The position numbers were made by a program, and so were the translations under genes. From NCBI GenBank assembly GCA_031284185.1, contig JAITAJ010000069.1, positions 1-6,536 of the forward strand: a DNA stretch of 6,536 nt, in the 5' to 3' direction. Below are positions 1 through 4,998 of the stretch, piece after piece. The notes under the pieces were generated by a model. It had not been told where the DNA came from, did not search any database, and was given only the letters and a program-made list of their open reading frames with translations. Numbering within the stretch: position 1 is the stretch's first letter; each line of letters opens with the position of its first letter. This stretch comes from Accumulibacter sp. (lineage in GTDB: Bacteria > Pseudomonadota > Gammaproteobacteria > Burkholderiales > Rhodocyclaceae).

Positions 1-103
1 GCGGCGGCCGCCCCCCAATCCCCGCATTGGCGCCCCCCTCCGGGCCCCCGGGTCGAGCCCGCGACCCGGCGGCGCCCCGCCGAACGGGGGGGGGGGGGGG
101 CTG
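1..103. other. Low-complexity G/C-rich contig end, probably artefactual
   Basis: This stretch is almost pure G/C with clustered C-runs and ends in a 15-G homopolymer at 86-100. No convincing protein homology is visible here in any frame, although the frame of the following kinase-like gene stays open through it. Together with the matching G-runs at the other end of the window, it looks like degraded assembly or polyG sequencing artefact, not genuine genome sequence. Any start codon or upstream element placed here should be distrusted. Confidence 0.6.
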
Positions 104-742
104 TTGCGGCAGCGTGACCCGGCCCACCCGTCGCTGTATTGCAAGCGGCAGACCGGGTACACCTATCGCACGCTGTCGCATCCTTTCGTCCGCCCGACCA
201 TCTTGCGTGAACGACGCGCCTATCGGGCTTTTTCCCGTCTCGGCATCAAAACCCCGGATATCGTTTACTGCGCGGCCCGCCAGGAGCGGGGACGCTGGCA
301 AGCGTTGCTGCTTACCGAAGCCTTGCGGGAATTCGTCAGCCTGGAACAATGGTATGCCGGCAACAAGGATGAGGCGCTCGGCAAAGCCGTATTGCGGCGG
401 TTGGCGGCAACCTTGGCGCGCTTGCATCTGGCGGGCTGGCAGCACGGCTGCGGCCATCCCAAGCACATCTTCGTCAAGGCCGGGCATGGCGAAAATGAAG
501 CTCCCCAGGTAGAGATTGCCCTGCTCGATCTGGAAAAGAGCCGCCGCCGCTGGTGTTCCAGAAACGCCTCGCGGCACGACCTGTGCCAGTTGACGCGGCA
601 TCGCGGCAACATGCCGGAAGCCGACCTGCTGTTTTTCCGGCGGGTCTATCGGCGCTTGCTGGGAAGGGGGCGCTTTTCATGGACGGCAATATCCCTGAAG
701 ACGATTCTCCGGTTCGCAATGCGGGTGGCGGGCACGGCCTGA
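104..742 (+). CDS. InaA/WaaP-like lipopolysaccharide kinase family protein, 5' end probably missing
   Basis: The 212-residue reading begins at a TTG directly after a 15-G run, and the frame is open to the window edge. It resembles the InaA branch of the Kdo/WaaP protein-kinase-like family, small cytoplasmic proteins related to kinases that phosphorylate lipid A-core heptose or Kdo. Visible landmarks are YCKRQ (about residues 12-16), a helix-C-like RERRAY (35-40), a hinge-like LLTEAL (69-74), the catalytic-loop equivalent with H114, H118 and H121 in QHGCGHPKHIF, and the metal-site equivalent LLDLEKSRRR with D142. InaA-type proteins usually have several dozen more residues carrying the glycine-rich loop before the KRQ segment. 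That part is absent, so I read this as a 5'-truncated gene. InaA itself is a weak-acid-inducible protein of uncertain substrate, so sugar-kinase activity is only inferred. No flanking LPS gene supports it. No ribosome-binding site can be assigned. Confidence 0.75.
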   Translation: MRQRDPAHPSLYCKRQTGYTYRTLSHPFVRPTILRERRAYRAFSRLGIKTPDIVYCAARQERGRWQALLLTEALREFVSLEQWYAGNKDEALGKAVLRRLAATLARLHLAGWQHGCGHPKHIFVKAGHGENEAPQVEIALLDLEKSRRRWCSRNASRHDLCQLTRHRGNMPEADLLFFRRVYRRLLGRGRFSWTAISLKTILRFAMRVAGTA

Positions 743-825
743 TTACCGGCTTCCTGGTCACATTGGCGGCAGACGGATTCTTTCAAGCGTAGAAAGCGTT
801 GAAACGAACGTGAAGGCTCGTGACG

Positions 826-853
826 CTCCGGCTGGGCCTCGGAGGGAATTTTT
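826..853 (+). terminator. Possible weak rho-independent terminator
   Basis: CTCC (826-829) can pair with GGAG (841-844), and GGC (830-832) with GCC (836-838) around a 3-nt loop, with a two-base bulge. After a 4-nt gap comes TTTTT (849-853). It lies about 85 bp beyond the stop of the kinase-like gene and could end that transcript. The imperfect stem and the gap before the T-run make this tentative. Confidence 0.25.
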
Positions 854-1018
854 CAGCGGTTTCAGGCGAAGCATACCGTGATTGCGGTACTCGGAAAATC
901 CGTTCCGCACGTCCCGGAGACCCCGGTTCGAGCGCGGCGCCCACGGCAATGACGGCGGATGCGCGCCAGCCGGCAGCGCCCGGACGGGCGGAATCCGCGC
1001 CACGGCCCGATCCGGCAT

Positions 1019-1047
1019 TTAGCAAAACGGCCCGGGCAACGTAGAAT
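1019..1047 (+). promoter_or_regulatory. Sigma70-type promoter for the fructokinase-MFS operon
   Basis: A -35-like TTAGCA (1019-1024, 4/6 matches to TTGACA) is separated by exactly 17 bp from a -10-like TAGAAT (1042-1047, 5/6 matches to TATAAT). Transcription would start near 1054, giving a leader of about 25 nt before the kinase ATG at 1079. Position, spacing and hexamers agree. No operator palindrome is obvious beside it. Confidence 0.6.
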
Positions 1048-1078
1048 GCGCGAACTTACGCCTCTCTCGTGAAACGAC

Positions 1079-1996
1079 ATGATTCGTTTTGGAATCGATC
1101 TCGGCGGCACCAAGATCGAAATCATTGCCCTGGATGCCGCCGGTCATGAATTGCTGCGCCGGAGGATTCCGACGCCGCAGGGCGATTACGCGGCCACGAT
1201 TCGCGCCATCGCGGCGCTGGTCGAGGCGGCGGAAAGCGCTCTCGGCGAAAGTGGGCGCATCGGCATCGGCGTTCCGGGCGCCGAATCGATGCTCGACGGC
1301 CGCATCAGGAATGCCAATTCCACCTGTCTCAACGGCCAGTCGCTGCGTCTCGATCTGCAGACACTGCTGCGGCGGGAAATCCGCGTCGAAAACGACGCCA
1401 ACTGCCTGGCGCTTTCCGAAGCGGTCGACGGCGCGGGCGCCGACGCGAAAACGGTGTTCGCGGTCATTCTCGGCACCGGAGTCGGCGGCGGGCTGGCCGC
1501 GCATGGCCGGGTACTGACCGGAGCGAACCGGATCGCCGGCGAATGGGGGCACAATCCGCTGCCCTGGCGCGCGGAAGACGCGCCCATGCCGCCGCGCTGC
1601 TACTGCGGACGCGAAGGCTGTGTCGAAACCTGGCTCTCCGGGCCGGGGCTGACCGCGGACCACGTCCGGCACGGAGGAGAAGCCTTGCCGCCGCCGGCGA
1701 TCACCGCGCGCGCGGAACAGGGCGACGCCGCCTGCGAAGCCACTCTCCGCCGTTACGAACGGCGCCTGGCCCGGGCGCTGGCCGTGGTGATCAACATCGT
1801 CGATCCCGGCGTGGTGGTGCTCGGCGGCGGGCTGTCCAACATCGAACGGCTTTACCGCAAGGTTCCCGCCCTGTGGTCGGAGCACATCTTTTCCGACACA
1901 GTGTGTACCCGCTTGCGGCGCAACGCGCACGGCGACTCTTCGGGCGTGCGCGGGGCGGCCTGGTTATGGGAGCACGAGCAATGCCGCGATCCGTGA
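1079..1996 (+). CDS. mak: ROK-family fructokinase (Mak-like)
   Basis: This 305-residue cytoplasmic sugar kinase is predicted to use ATP to phosphorylate D-fructose (and possibly mannose) at C6. It closely resembles E. coli Mak along its whole length, including IDLGGTK at the N-terminus, NANST.LNGQ, AGEWGHNPLPW and the C-terminal HGDSSGVRGAAWLW. Visible sites are the phosphate-binding DLGGTK (7-12), catalytic D106 in ENDANC, GTGVGGG (132-138), the ROK zinc site H158, C174, C176 and C181 (EWGH, then CYCGREGC), and LGGGLSN (248-254). Length is normal for the family and no key residue is missing. The ATG at 1079 begins the conserved N-terminus, although no strong Shine-Dalgarno precedes it. The stop overlaps the MFS start by 16 bp, indicating an operon. 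Family assignment is firm; exact substrate preference is inferred from similarity to Mak. Confidence 0.9.
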   Translation: MIRFGIDLGGTKIEIIALDAAGHELLRRRIPTPQGDYAATIRAIAALVEAAESALGESGRIGIGVPGAESMLDGRIRNANSTCLNGQSLRLDLQTLLRREIRVENDANCLALSEAVDGAGADAKTVFAVILGTGVGGGLAAHGRVLTGANRIAGEWGHNPLPWRAEDAPMPPRCYCGREGCVETWLSGPGLTADHVRHGGEALPPPAITARAEQGDAACEATLRRYERRLARALAVVINIVDPGVVVLGGGLSNIERLYRKVPALWSEHIFSDTVCTRLRRNAHGDSSGVRGAAWLWEHEQCRDP

Positions 1997-3219
1997 ATTG
2001 GTTCCGTCTTTTCCTGCCCTTTGCCGGCGGTTATTTTCTCTCCTATCTCTACCGCACGGCCAATGCCGTCGTCGGCCCCGTGCTGAGTAACGAACTGTCG
2101 CTGGGCGCCGCCGACCTCGGTCTGCTGACGAGCGCCTACTTCATCGCCTTCGGCCTTGCCCAACTGCCGCTCGGCATCCTGCTCGACCGTTTCGGCGCGC
2201 GGCGCATCGAAGCGCTGCTGCTGCTGATTGCCGCGGCGGGCGCGGCGACCTTCGGTCTCAGTGACGGCATCGGGACGCTGGCCATCGGTCGCGGGCTGAT
2301 CGGTCTGGGCGTCTCGGCCTGCCTGATGGCCGCGCTCAAGTTTTTCCTGCAATGGTTTCCGGTCGAACGGCAAGCCTCGCTGACCGGCTGGATCATGACC
2401 TCGGGCACGCTCGGCGCGCTCATCGCTTCGGCGCCGCTGGATGCCGCGCTGCGCGTCGCCACCTGGCGCGAAGTGTTTTTCGGGCTGGCCGTGACCACCG
2501 CCGGCGCCGCCTTCTGGGTATGGCGCGGCGTCCCGGAAAAACCGCCGTCCGCGCGTCCGCAATCGTTCGCGCAACTGGCCGGCGGTCTGCGGCAGATCCT
2601 CGTCCGCCGCCACTTCTGGCGTTTCGCCTCGATCGCCTTTGCCCAGGTGGGCGGCTTCATGGCCGTGCAGAGCCTGTGGTCGAGCGCCTGGCTGATGCGG
2701 GTCAATGGCTACTCGCGCTCGATGGCCGCCAACCATCTGACGGTGATGAACGCCTCCATGGCCGTTTCGTATTTCATGATCGGGCTGTTGTCGACCCGGC
2801 TCGCCCGGCGCGGCATCAAGACCGTGCACCTGCTCGGCGGCGGCCTGACCCTGGCCTTGCTCTCGCTGCTGGCGATCATCACGCGGGCCACCGAGCACCA
2901 CTATCTGCTGTGGGCGGCCTACGGCTTCTTTTCGAGCGTCGGCACGCTGAACTACGCGGTGACCTCCGTCGGTTTCCCGCCGGAACTCTCCGGGCGGGTC
3001 AACACGCTGCTCAACCTGCTTTCCTTCGCCGGCGCCTTCCTCCTGCAATGGGGCATGGGCATCCTGATCGACACGCTCGGAGCGGCGGGCCATTCCGCGG
3101 CGGCGGCCCACACCGGCGCCTTCGCCCTGCTGTTCACCCTGCAAGCCGCGTCCTTGTGCTGGTTCTACTTCTGTAGCTGGCAAGCCGCCCGCAAGCCCTC
3201 CCGTGGATCCTGCCCCTAG
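1981..3219 (+). CDS. Major facilitator superfamily (MFS) transporter
   Basis: This 412-residue inner-membrane protein has about 12 hydrophobic segments in two halves. Segments 1 and 2 lie near residues 10-32 and 45-66, and a polar central loop near 184-210. The MFS motif A between helices 2 and 3 is clear: G65-x3-D69-R70-F-G-A-R74-R75. A weaker copy (STRLARRG, 271-278) sits in the second half. The frame is open far upstream inside the kinase gene, but ATG 1981 is preferred because GGGAG (1968-1972) lies 8 nt ahead of it and residues from 8 on form helix 1; ATG 1966 is an alternative. The 16-bp overlap with the fructokinase gene implies translational coupling, so a sugar or sugar-derived substrate is plausible. 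No substrate motif is visible, so specificity is unassigned. Members transport solutes by uniport or proton coupling. Confidence 0.88.
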   Translation: MPRSVNWFRLFLPFAGGYFLSYLYRTANAVVGPVLSNELSLGAADLGLLTSAYFIAFGLAQLPLGILLDRFGARRIEALLLLIAAAGAATFGLSDGIGTLAIGRGLIGLGVSACLMAALKFFLQWFPVERQASLTGWIMTSGTLGALIASAPLDAALRVATWREVFFGLAVTTAGAAFWVWRGVPEKPPSARPQSFAQLAGGLRQILVRRHFWRFASIAFAQVGGFMAVQSLWSSAWLMRVNGYSRSMAANHLTVMNASMAVSYFMIGLLSTRLARRGIKTVHLLGGGLTLALLSLLAIITRATEHHYLLWAAYGFFSSVGTLNYAVTSVGFPPELSGRVNTLLNLLSFAGAFLLQWGMGILIDTLGAAGHSAAAAHTGAFALLFTLQAASLCWFYFCSWQAARKPSRGSCP

Positions 3220-3255
3220 GGCGGCCGCTCATTTTCGCGCGCTTCCCGGACACGA

Positions 3256-3271
3256 TGGCGCGTTTTTTGCG
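3256..3271 (+). promoter_or_regulatory. Sigma54 (RpoN) -24/-12 promoter of fliE
   Basis: TGGCGCG, four Ts, then TTGCG matches the RpoN consensus TGGCACG-N4-TTGC with one change. GG at 3257-3258 and GC at 3269-3270 are separated by exactly 10 nt, as required. The start site would fall near 3282, leaving a leader of about 22 nt with GGGAG at 3293-3297. RpoN with an FlrC/FleQ-type activator drives middle flagellar genes in many gamma- and betaproteobacteria, so the context agrees. A TATACT at 3272-3277 could serve as a sigma70 -10, but no well-spaced -35 accompanies it. Confidence 0.7.
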
Positions 3272-3303
3272 TATACTCCGGCGGAGCGAATCGGGAGATG
3301 TCG

Positions 3304-3627
3304 ATGGATACCAAGGGCCTCGATCAGATGTTGAGCGTATTGCGGGCAACGGCGGCGCAGGCCGGCGCCAAGCCGGGCGGCGCCCCGCCGGCGGCGGCGG
3401 GCGGCGTCGATTTCGCCCAGGTGCTGAAGAACACGATCGAGCAAGTCAATCAGACCCAGCGGCAAGCGGAAGACATGGCGGCAAAATTTGCCGCCGGCGA
3501 CGGCAACACCAACCTGCACGAAGTGATGATTTCCTTGCAGAAGGCCAATCTATCGTTTCAGGAAATGGTCCAGGTGCGCAACCGATTGCTCACGGCCTAT
3601 CACGACGTGATGAACATGCAAGTGTGA
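3304..3627 (+). CDS. fliE: Flagellar hook-basal body protein FliE
   Basis: FliE is a small, rod-associated protein that joins the MS ring to the proximal rod; it is among the first substrates exported by the flagellar type III system. This 107-residue protein has the usual length and lacks a signal peptide. After a variable Ala/Gly/Pro-rich stretch (20-35) comes the family core: FAQVLKNTIEQVNQTQ (37-52), FAAGDGNTNLHEVMIS (62-77), then QKANLSFQEMVQVRNRLLTAYHDVMNMQV to the C-terminus. ATG 3304 is chosen because GGGAG (3293-3297) lies 6 nt upstream; ATG 3298, two codons earlier, is possible but its nearest GGAG falls at the predicted transcript 5' end. A sigma54 promoter precedes it and a strong terminator follows. 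Unusually, fliF does not follow; the next gene converges on it from the other strand. Confidence 0.95.
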   Translation: MDTKGLDQMLSVLRATAAQAGAKPGGAPPAAAGGVDFAQVLKNTIEQVNQTQRQAEDMAAKFAAGDGNTNLHEVMISLQKANLSFQEMVQVRNRLLTAYHDVMNMQV

Positions 3628-3653
3628 AGCGGCTGGATCGTCATGACGTTTGG

Positions 3654-3675
3654 CGGCGCTTTCGGGCGCCGTTTT
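3654..3675 (+). terminator. Rho-independent terminator of fliE with UUCG tetraloop
   Basis: CGGCGCT (3654-3660) pairs with GGCGCCG (3665-3671), with a final T-G wobble closing a TTCG tetraloop (3661-3664). TTTT follows directly (3672-3675). It begins 26 nt after the fliE stop and ends 6 bp before the stop of the converging PilZ gene. There is no A-run on its left side, so it should act only on the rightward transcript. Confidence 0.8.
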
Positions 3676-3681
3676 CGTTCG

Positions 3682-4479
3682 TCAGGACAGGCCGCTGAGG
3701 CGCGCCTTCCGTTCTCTTTCGACGCGGATGATGTAGCGTTGCACGGCTGACAGGCGGGCCGCGGACAAATCGATGAATTCGCAGCCGACGCGCACGTAGC
3801 GCGAACCGCCGCGGCTGGTGACGTTGAACATGTTGCGCACGCACAGCGCGATGATCAGCAAGCCTTCGCCCGGCAAGGTGATCTTGCAGTTCTCCAGCAT
3901 CCTGCCCTTTTCCAGCAGCGCGGCCAGATCGACGGGGAGCATCAGCCCCACGCCGCCGCCGCTGATGTCCAGCAAGGAAACGCTGGTGGTTTGCCCCTCC
4001 GGTTCGAGCATCATGCAGAGCCGGATCGGATCGACCACGGGGGTGGACAGCCGGAAGAACTCTCTGCGCTGCAAACGCAGCAGCTTGTCCGGCATGGCGC
4101 CGACGAACGCGATGTTCCCCTGATATTCCGCCCGCCGCAAGCGTTCCAGGCCGAACTGTATCTTCACCTTGTCGACGAGTGTCGTACAGATCAGCTTATC
4201 GGCTCTGAGCGCCCTGGCGTTCATTTCCTCGTTGCTGCCAACGTCGAGGACGAATTCGGCGCTCTCCGGCATCACCCCGATCATCGACGTCAGGAAGAAA
4301 AACCGACCGTGGTCGAAATGAACGGTGATCAGTGTTCCCTTTTGAGTGATCAAGCGCAAAACAGCCAGTATTTCCGCCTCTGAATACAGAAGGTATCGGT
4401 TGTAATCGCCGTTGGTCAGCTCGATTTCAAATCGCGGGTTGAAGGAAGGTGGAAATTCCTGTGTGTCGTTGTCTACCAT
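3682..4479 (-). CDS. ycgR: YcgR-type flagellar brake protein with PilZ domain
   Basis: This is a predicted cytoplasmic c-di-GMP receptor of 265 residues, the usual two-domain YcgR length. The N-terminal YcgR-like beta domain covers about residues 15-125, with ITVHFDHGRFFFLTSMIGV in its middle. The PilZ domain begins at the c-di-GMP-binding RxxxR motif (R139-EFF-R143, in QRREFFRLSTP) and continues through the second motif DISGGG (171-176, matching D/NxSxxG) to GCEFIDLS (232-239). In E. coli and Salmonella, YcgR bound to c-di-GMP contacts the motor and reduces speed and switching; the same role is inferred here. GGAG lies 6 nt ahead of the ATG. The gene follows fliK and the FlhB-like gene on the same strand, but the inverted-repeat block at 4530-4628 separates them and may end or attenuate the upstream transcript. 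Confidence 0.88.
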   Translation of the reverse strand: MVDNDTQEFPPSFNPRFEIELTNGDYNRYLLYSEAEILAVLRLITQKGTLITVHFDHGRFFFLTSMIGVMPESAEFVLDVGSNEEMNARALRADKLICTTLVDKVKIQFGLERLRRAEYQGNIAFVGAMPDKLLRLQRREFFRLSTPVVDPIRLCMMLEPEGQTTSVSLLDISGGGVGLMLPVDLAALLEKGRMLENCKITLPGEGLLIIALCVRNMFNVTSRGGSRYVRVGCEFIDLSAARLSAVQRYIIRVERERKARLSGLS

Positions 4480-4529
4480 CTCTGGCTCCGGTACAAGCCG
4501 GACACAAGTCTATCAGAGGCACAGTGAAA

Positions 4530-4571
4530 ACAGAAGACAGAGGACAGAAGACAGAGGACAGATGGCAGAGG
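4530..4571 (+). repeat. Three tandem 14-bp repeats, unit ACAGAAGACAGAGG
   Basis: Copies lie at 4530-4543, 4544-4557 and 4558-4571. The first two are identical; the third differs at two adjacent positions (ACAGATGGCAGAGG), and a partial fourth, ACAGATGA, follows. The purine-rich word GAGGACAGAAGACAGA spanning copies 1-2 recurs exactly in the array right of fliK. The block lies between the PilZ gene and the FlhB-like gene. Confidence 0.9.
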
Positions 4572-4611
4572 ACAGATGAACCGGGCGCGGGTTTTCTGTC
4601 CTCTGTCTTCT
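4532..4611 (-). repeat. 18-bp perfect inverted repeat between the FlhB-like and PilZ genes; possible terminator or attenuator
   Basis: The arm at 4532-4549 is the exact reverse complement of 4594-4611, with a 44-nt loop. A second nested pairing (4546-4561 with 4596-4611, 16 bp) uses the next tandem copy. CTGTCCTCTG appears again at 4619-4628, so more than one alternative hairpin is possible. Read on the minus strand, the stem is followed by GTTTTC, so it could terminate or attenuate fliK/flhB-like transcription before the PilZ gene, but the long loop makes this uncertain. The arms share their sequence with the repeat array right of fliK. Confidence 0.6.
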
Positions 4612-4630
4612 CCAGTTTCTGTCCTCTGAA

Positions 4631-4954
4631 CTATCCGCCCTCGGCTCCCGCTTTCCGATCGAAAGCCGGCGGGTTTCCCGCCGGTTGTCCGCTTTCCAGA
4701 CGATAGAGCCAGGCCAGCAACTCGGCGACGGCGACGTACAACTGCGGCGGGATGCGCTGGTCCAGATCGATCTGCATGAGCAAGGAAACGAGTTCGGGGG
4801 ATTCGTGAACGTAAACACCGGCGTCTCGGGCGCGGGAAATGATCTGCTCGGCGAGAACGCCACGCCCCTTGGCCACGACGCGCGGCGCGGCGTCGGTCTC
4901 CGAATAGGCGAGCGCGACCGCGTTTTTCAAGGGTTCATGGCCGGAGGCTTTCAT
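4631..4954 (-). CDS. Stand-alone FlhB C-terminal-domain protein (EscU/YscU/HrcU family switch homologue)
   Basis: This 107-residue soluble protein matches only the cytoplasmic tail of the flagellar export protein FlhB, the part that sets substrate specificity. The match begins just after the FlhB NPTH autocleavage site: AVALAY (12-17), APRVVAKGRGVLAEQI (23-38), ARDAGVYVHESPELVSLL (42-59) and IPPQLYVAVAELLAWLYRL (68-86). The NPTH motif and all four FlhB membrane helices are absent. In H. pylori a similar short paralogue (HP1575) can replace the cleaved FlhB tail, so a spare-part or modulatory role is inferred. Pairing with fliK, whose product triggers the switch, supports this. ATG 4954 is chosen because it begins just before the conserved core, although it has no strong Shine-Dalgarno. 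ATG 4969 and TTG 5020 are in-frame alternatives, the latter overlapping fliK. The last 20 residues are variable. Confidence 0.85.
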   Translation of the reverse strand: MKASGHEPLKNAVALAYSETDAAPRVVAKGRGVLAEQIISRARDAGVYVHESPELVSLLMQIDLDQRIPPQLYVAVAELLAWLYRLESGQPAGNPPAFDRKAGAEGG

Positions 4955-4998
4955 CTTTCGGAGAGGCATCGCCCGGCGCCCGGCGCCCGTGGATTCAT
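4951..4998 (-). other. Candidate 15-codon micro-ORF linking fliK to the FlhB-like gene
   Basis: An ATG at 4998 overlaps the fliK stop as ATGA and has a strong GGAGG at 5007-5003, 4 nt upstream. The frame runs 15 codons and ends in a TGA that overlaps the ATG of the FlhB-like gene as a second ATGA. The peptide (MNPRAPGAGRCLSER) resembles nothing I recognise. Its likely value, if real, is to feed ribosomes from the good fliK-distal Shine-Dalgarno to the poorly served downstream start. It could equally be chance, or a one-base or repeat-number error that hides a longer N-terminus of the FlhB-like protein. Confidence 0.35.
4972..4988. repeat. 7-bp tandem repeat CCCGGCG, about 2.4 copies
   Basis: CCCGGCG lies at 4972-4978 and 4979-4985, followed by CCCG. 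It sits between the fliK stop and the ATG of the FlhB-like gene, within the micro-ORF. Because 7 is not a multiple of 3, a change in copy number would change the reading frame across the junction. Confidence 0.8.

Larger units (their letters stand above)
743..1078. other. 336-bp intergenic region with no gene
   Basis: Several short open frames cross this gap on both strands, but they lack family resemblance and good ribosome-binding sites and are explained by high GC. The supportable contents are a weak terminator-like hairpin near the left end (826-853) and a sigma70-type promoter near the right end (1019-1047). I see no tRNA or recognisable riboswitch. Confidence 0.6.

Noticed and set aside
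1019..1930. 303-codon open frame antisense to the fructokinase
   Set aside because: No family resemblance; the sense frame is a full-length Mak-like kinase with all catalytic residues.
1543..1980. 146-codon in-frame upstream extension of the MFS transporter inside the fructokinase gene
   Set aside because: It is an alternate-frame shadow of the kinase: Arg/Ala-rich with no membrane or domain character. ATG 1981 has a proper GGGAG and directly precedes helix 1.
1852..3183. 443-codon open frame antisense to the MFS gene
   Set aside because: Its composition is rich in Arg, Gln, Gly and Glu with no recognisable domain. Long antisense frames are expected in high-GC genes, and the sense strand encodes a clear MFS protein.
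3238..3268. Rho-independent terminator after the MFS gene (CGCGC / GCGCG stem plus six Ts)
   Set aside because: The stem is only 5 bp with a 15-nt loop. The GCGCG-T6 stretch is better explained as the body of the sigma54 promoter. A dual role cannot be excluded.
4507..4535. Sigma70 promoter for the PilZ gene on the minus strand (TAGACT as -10)
   Set aside because: Only 4/6 matches to the -10 consensus, and the properly spaced -35 position (TTCTGT) is poor and lies within the repeat block.
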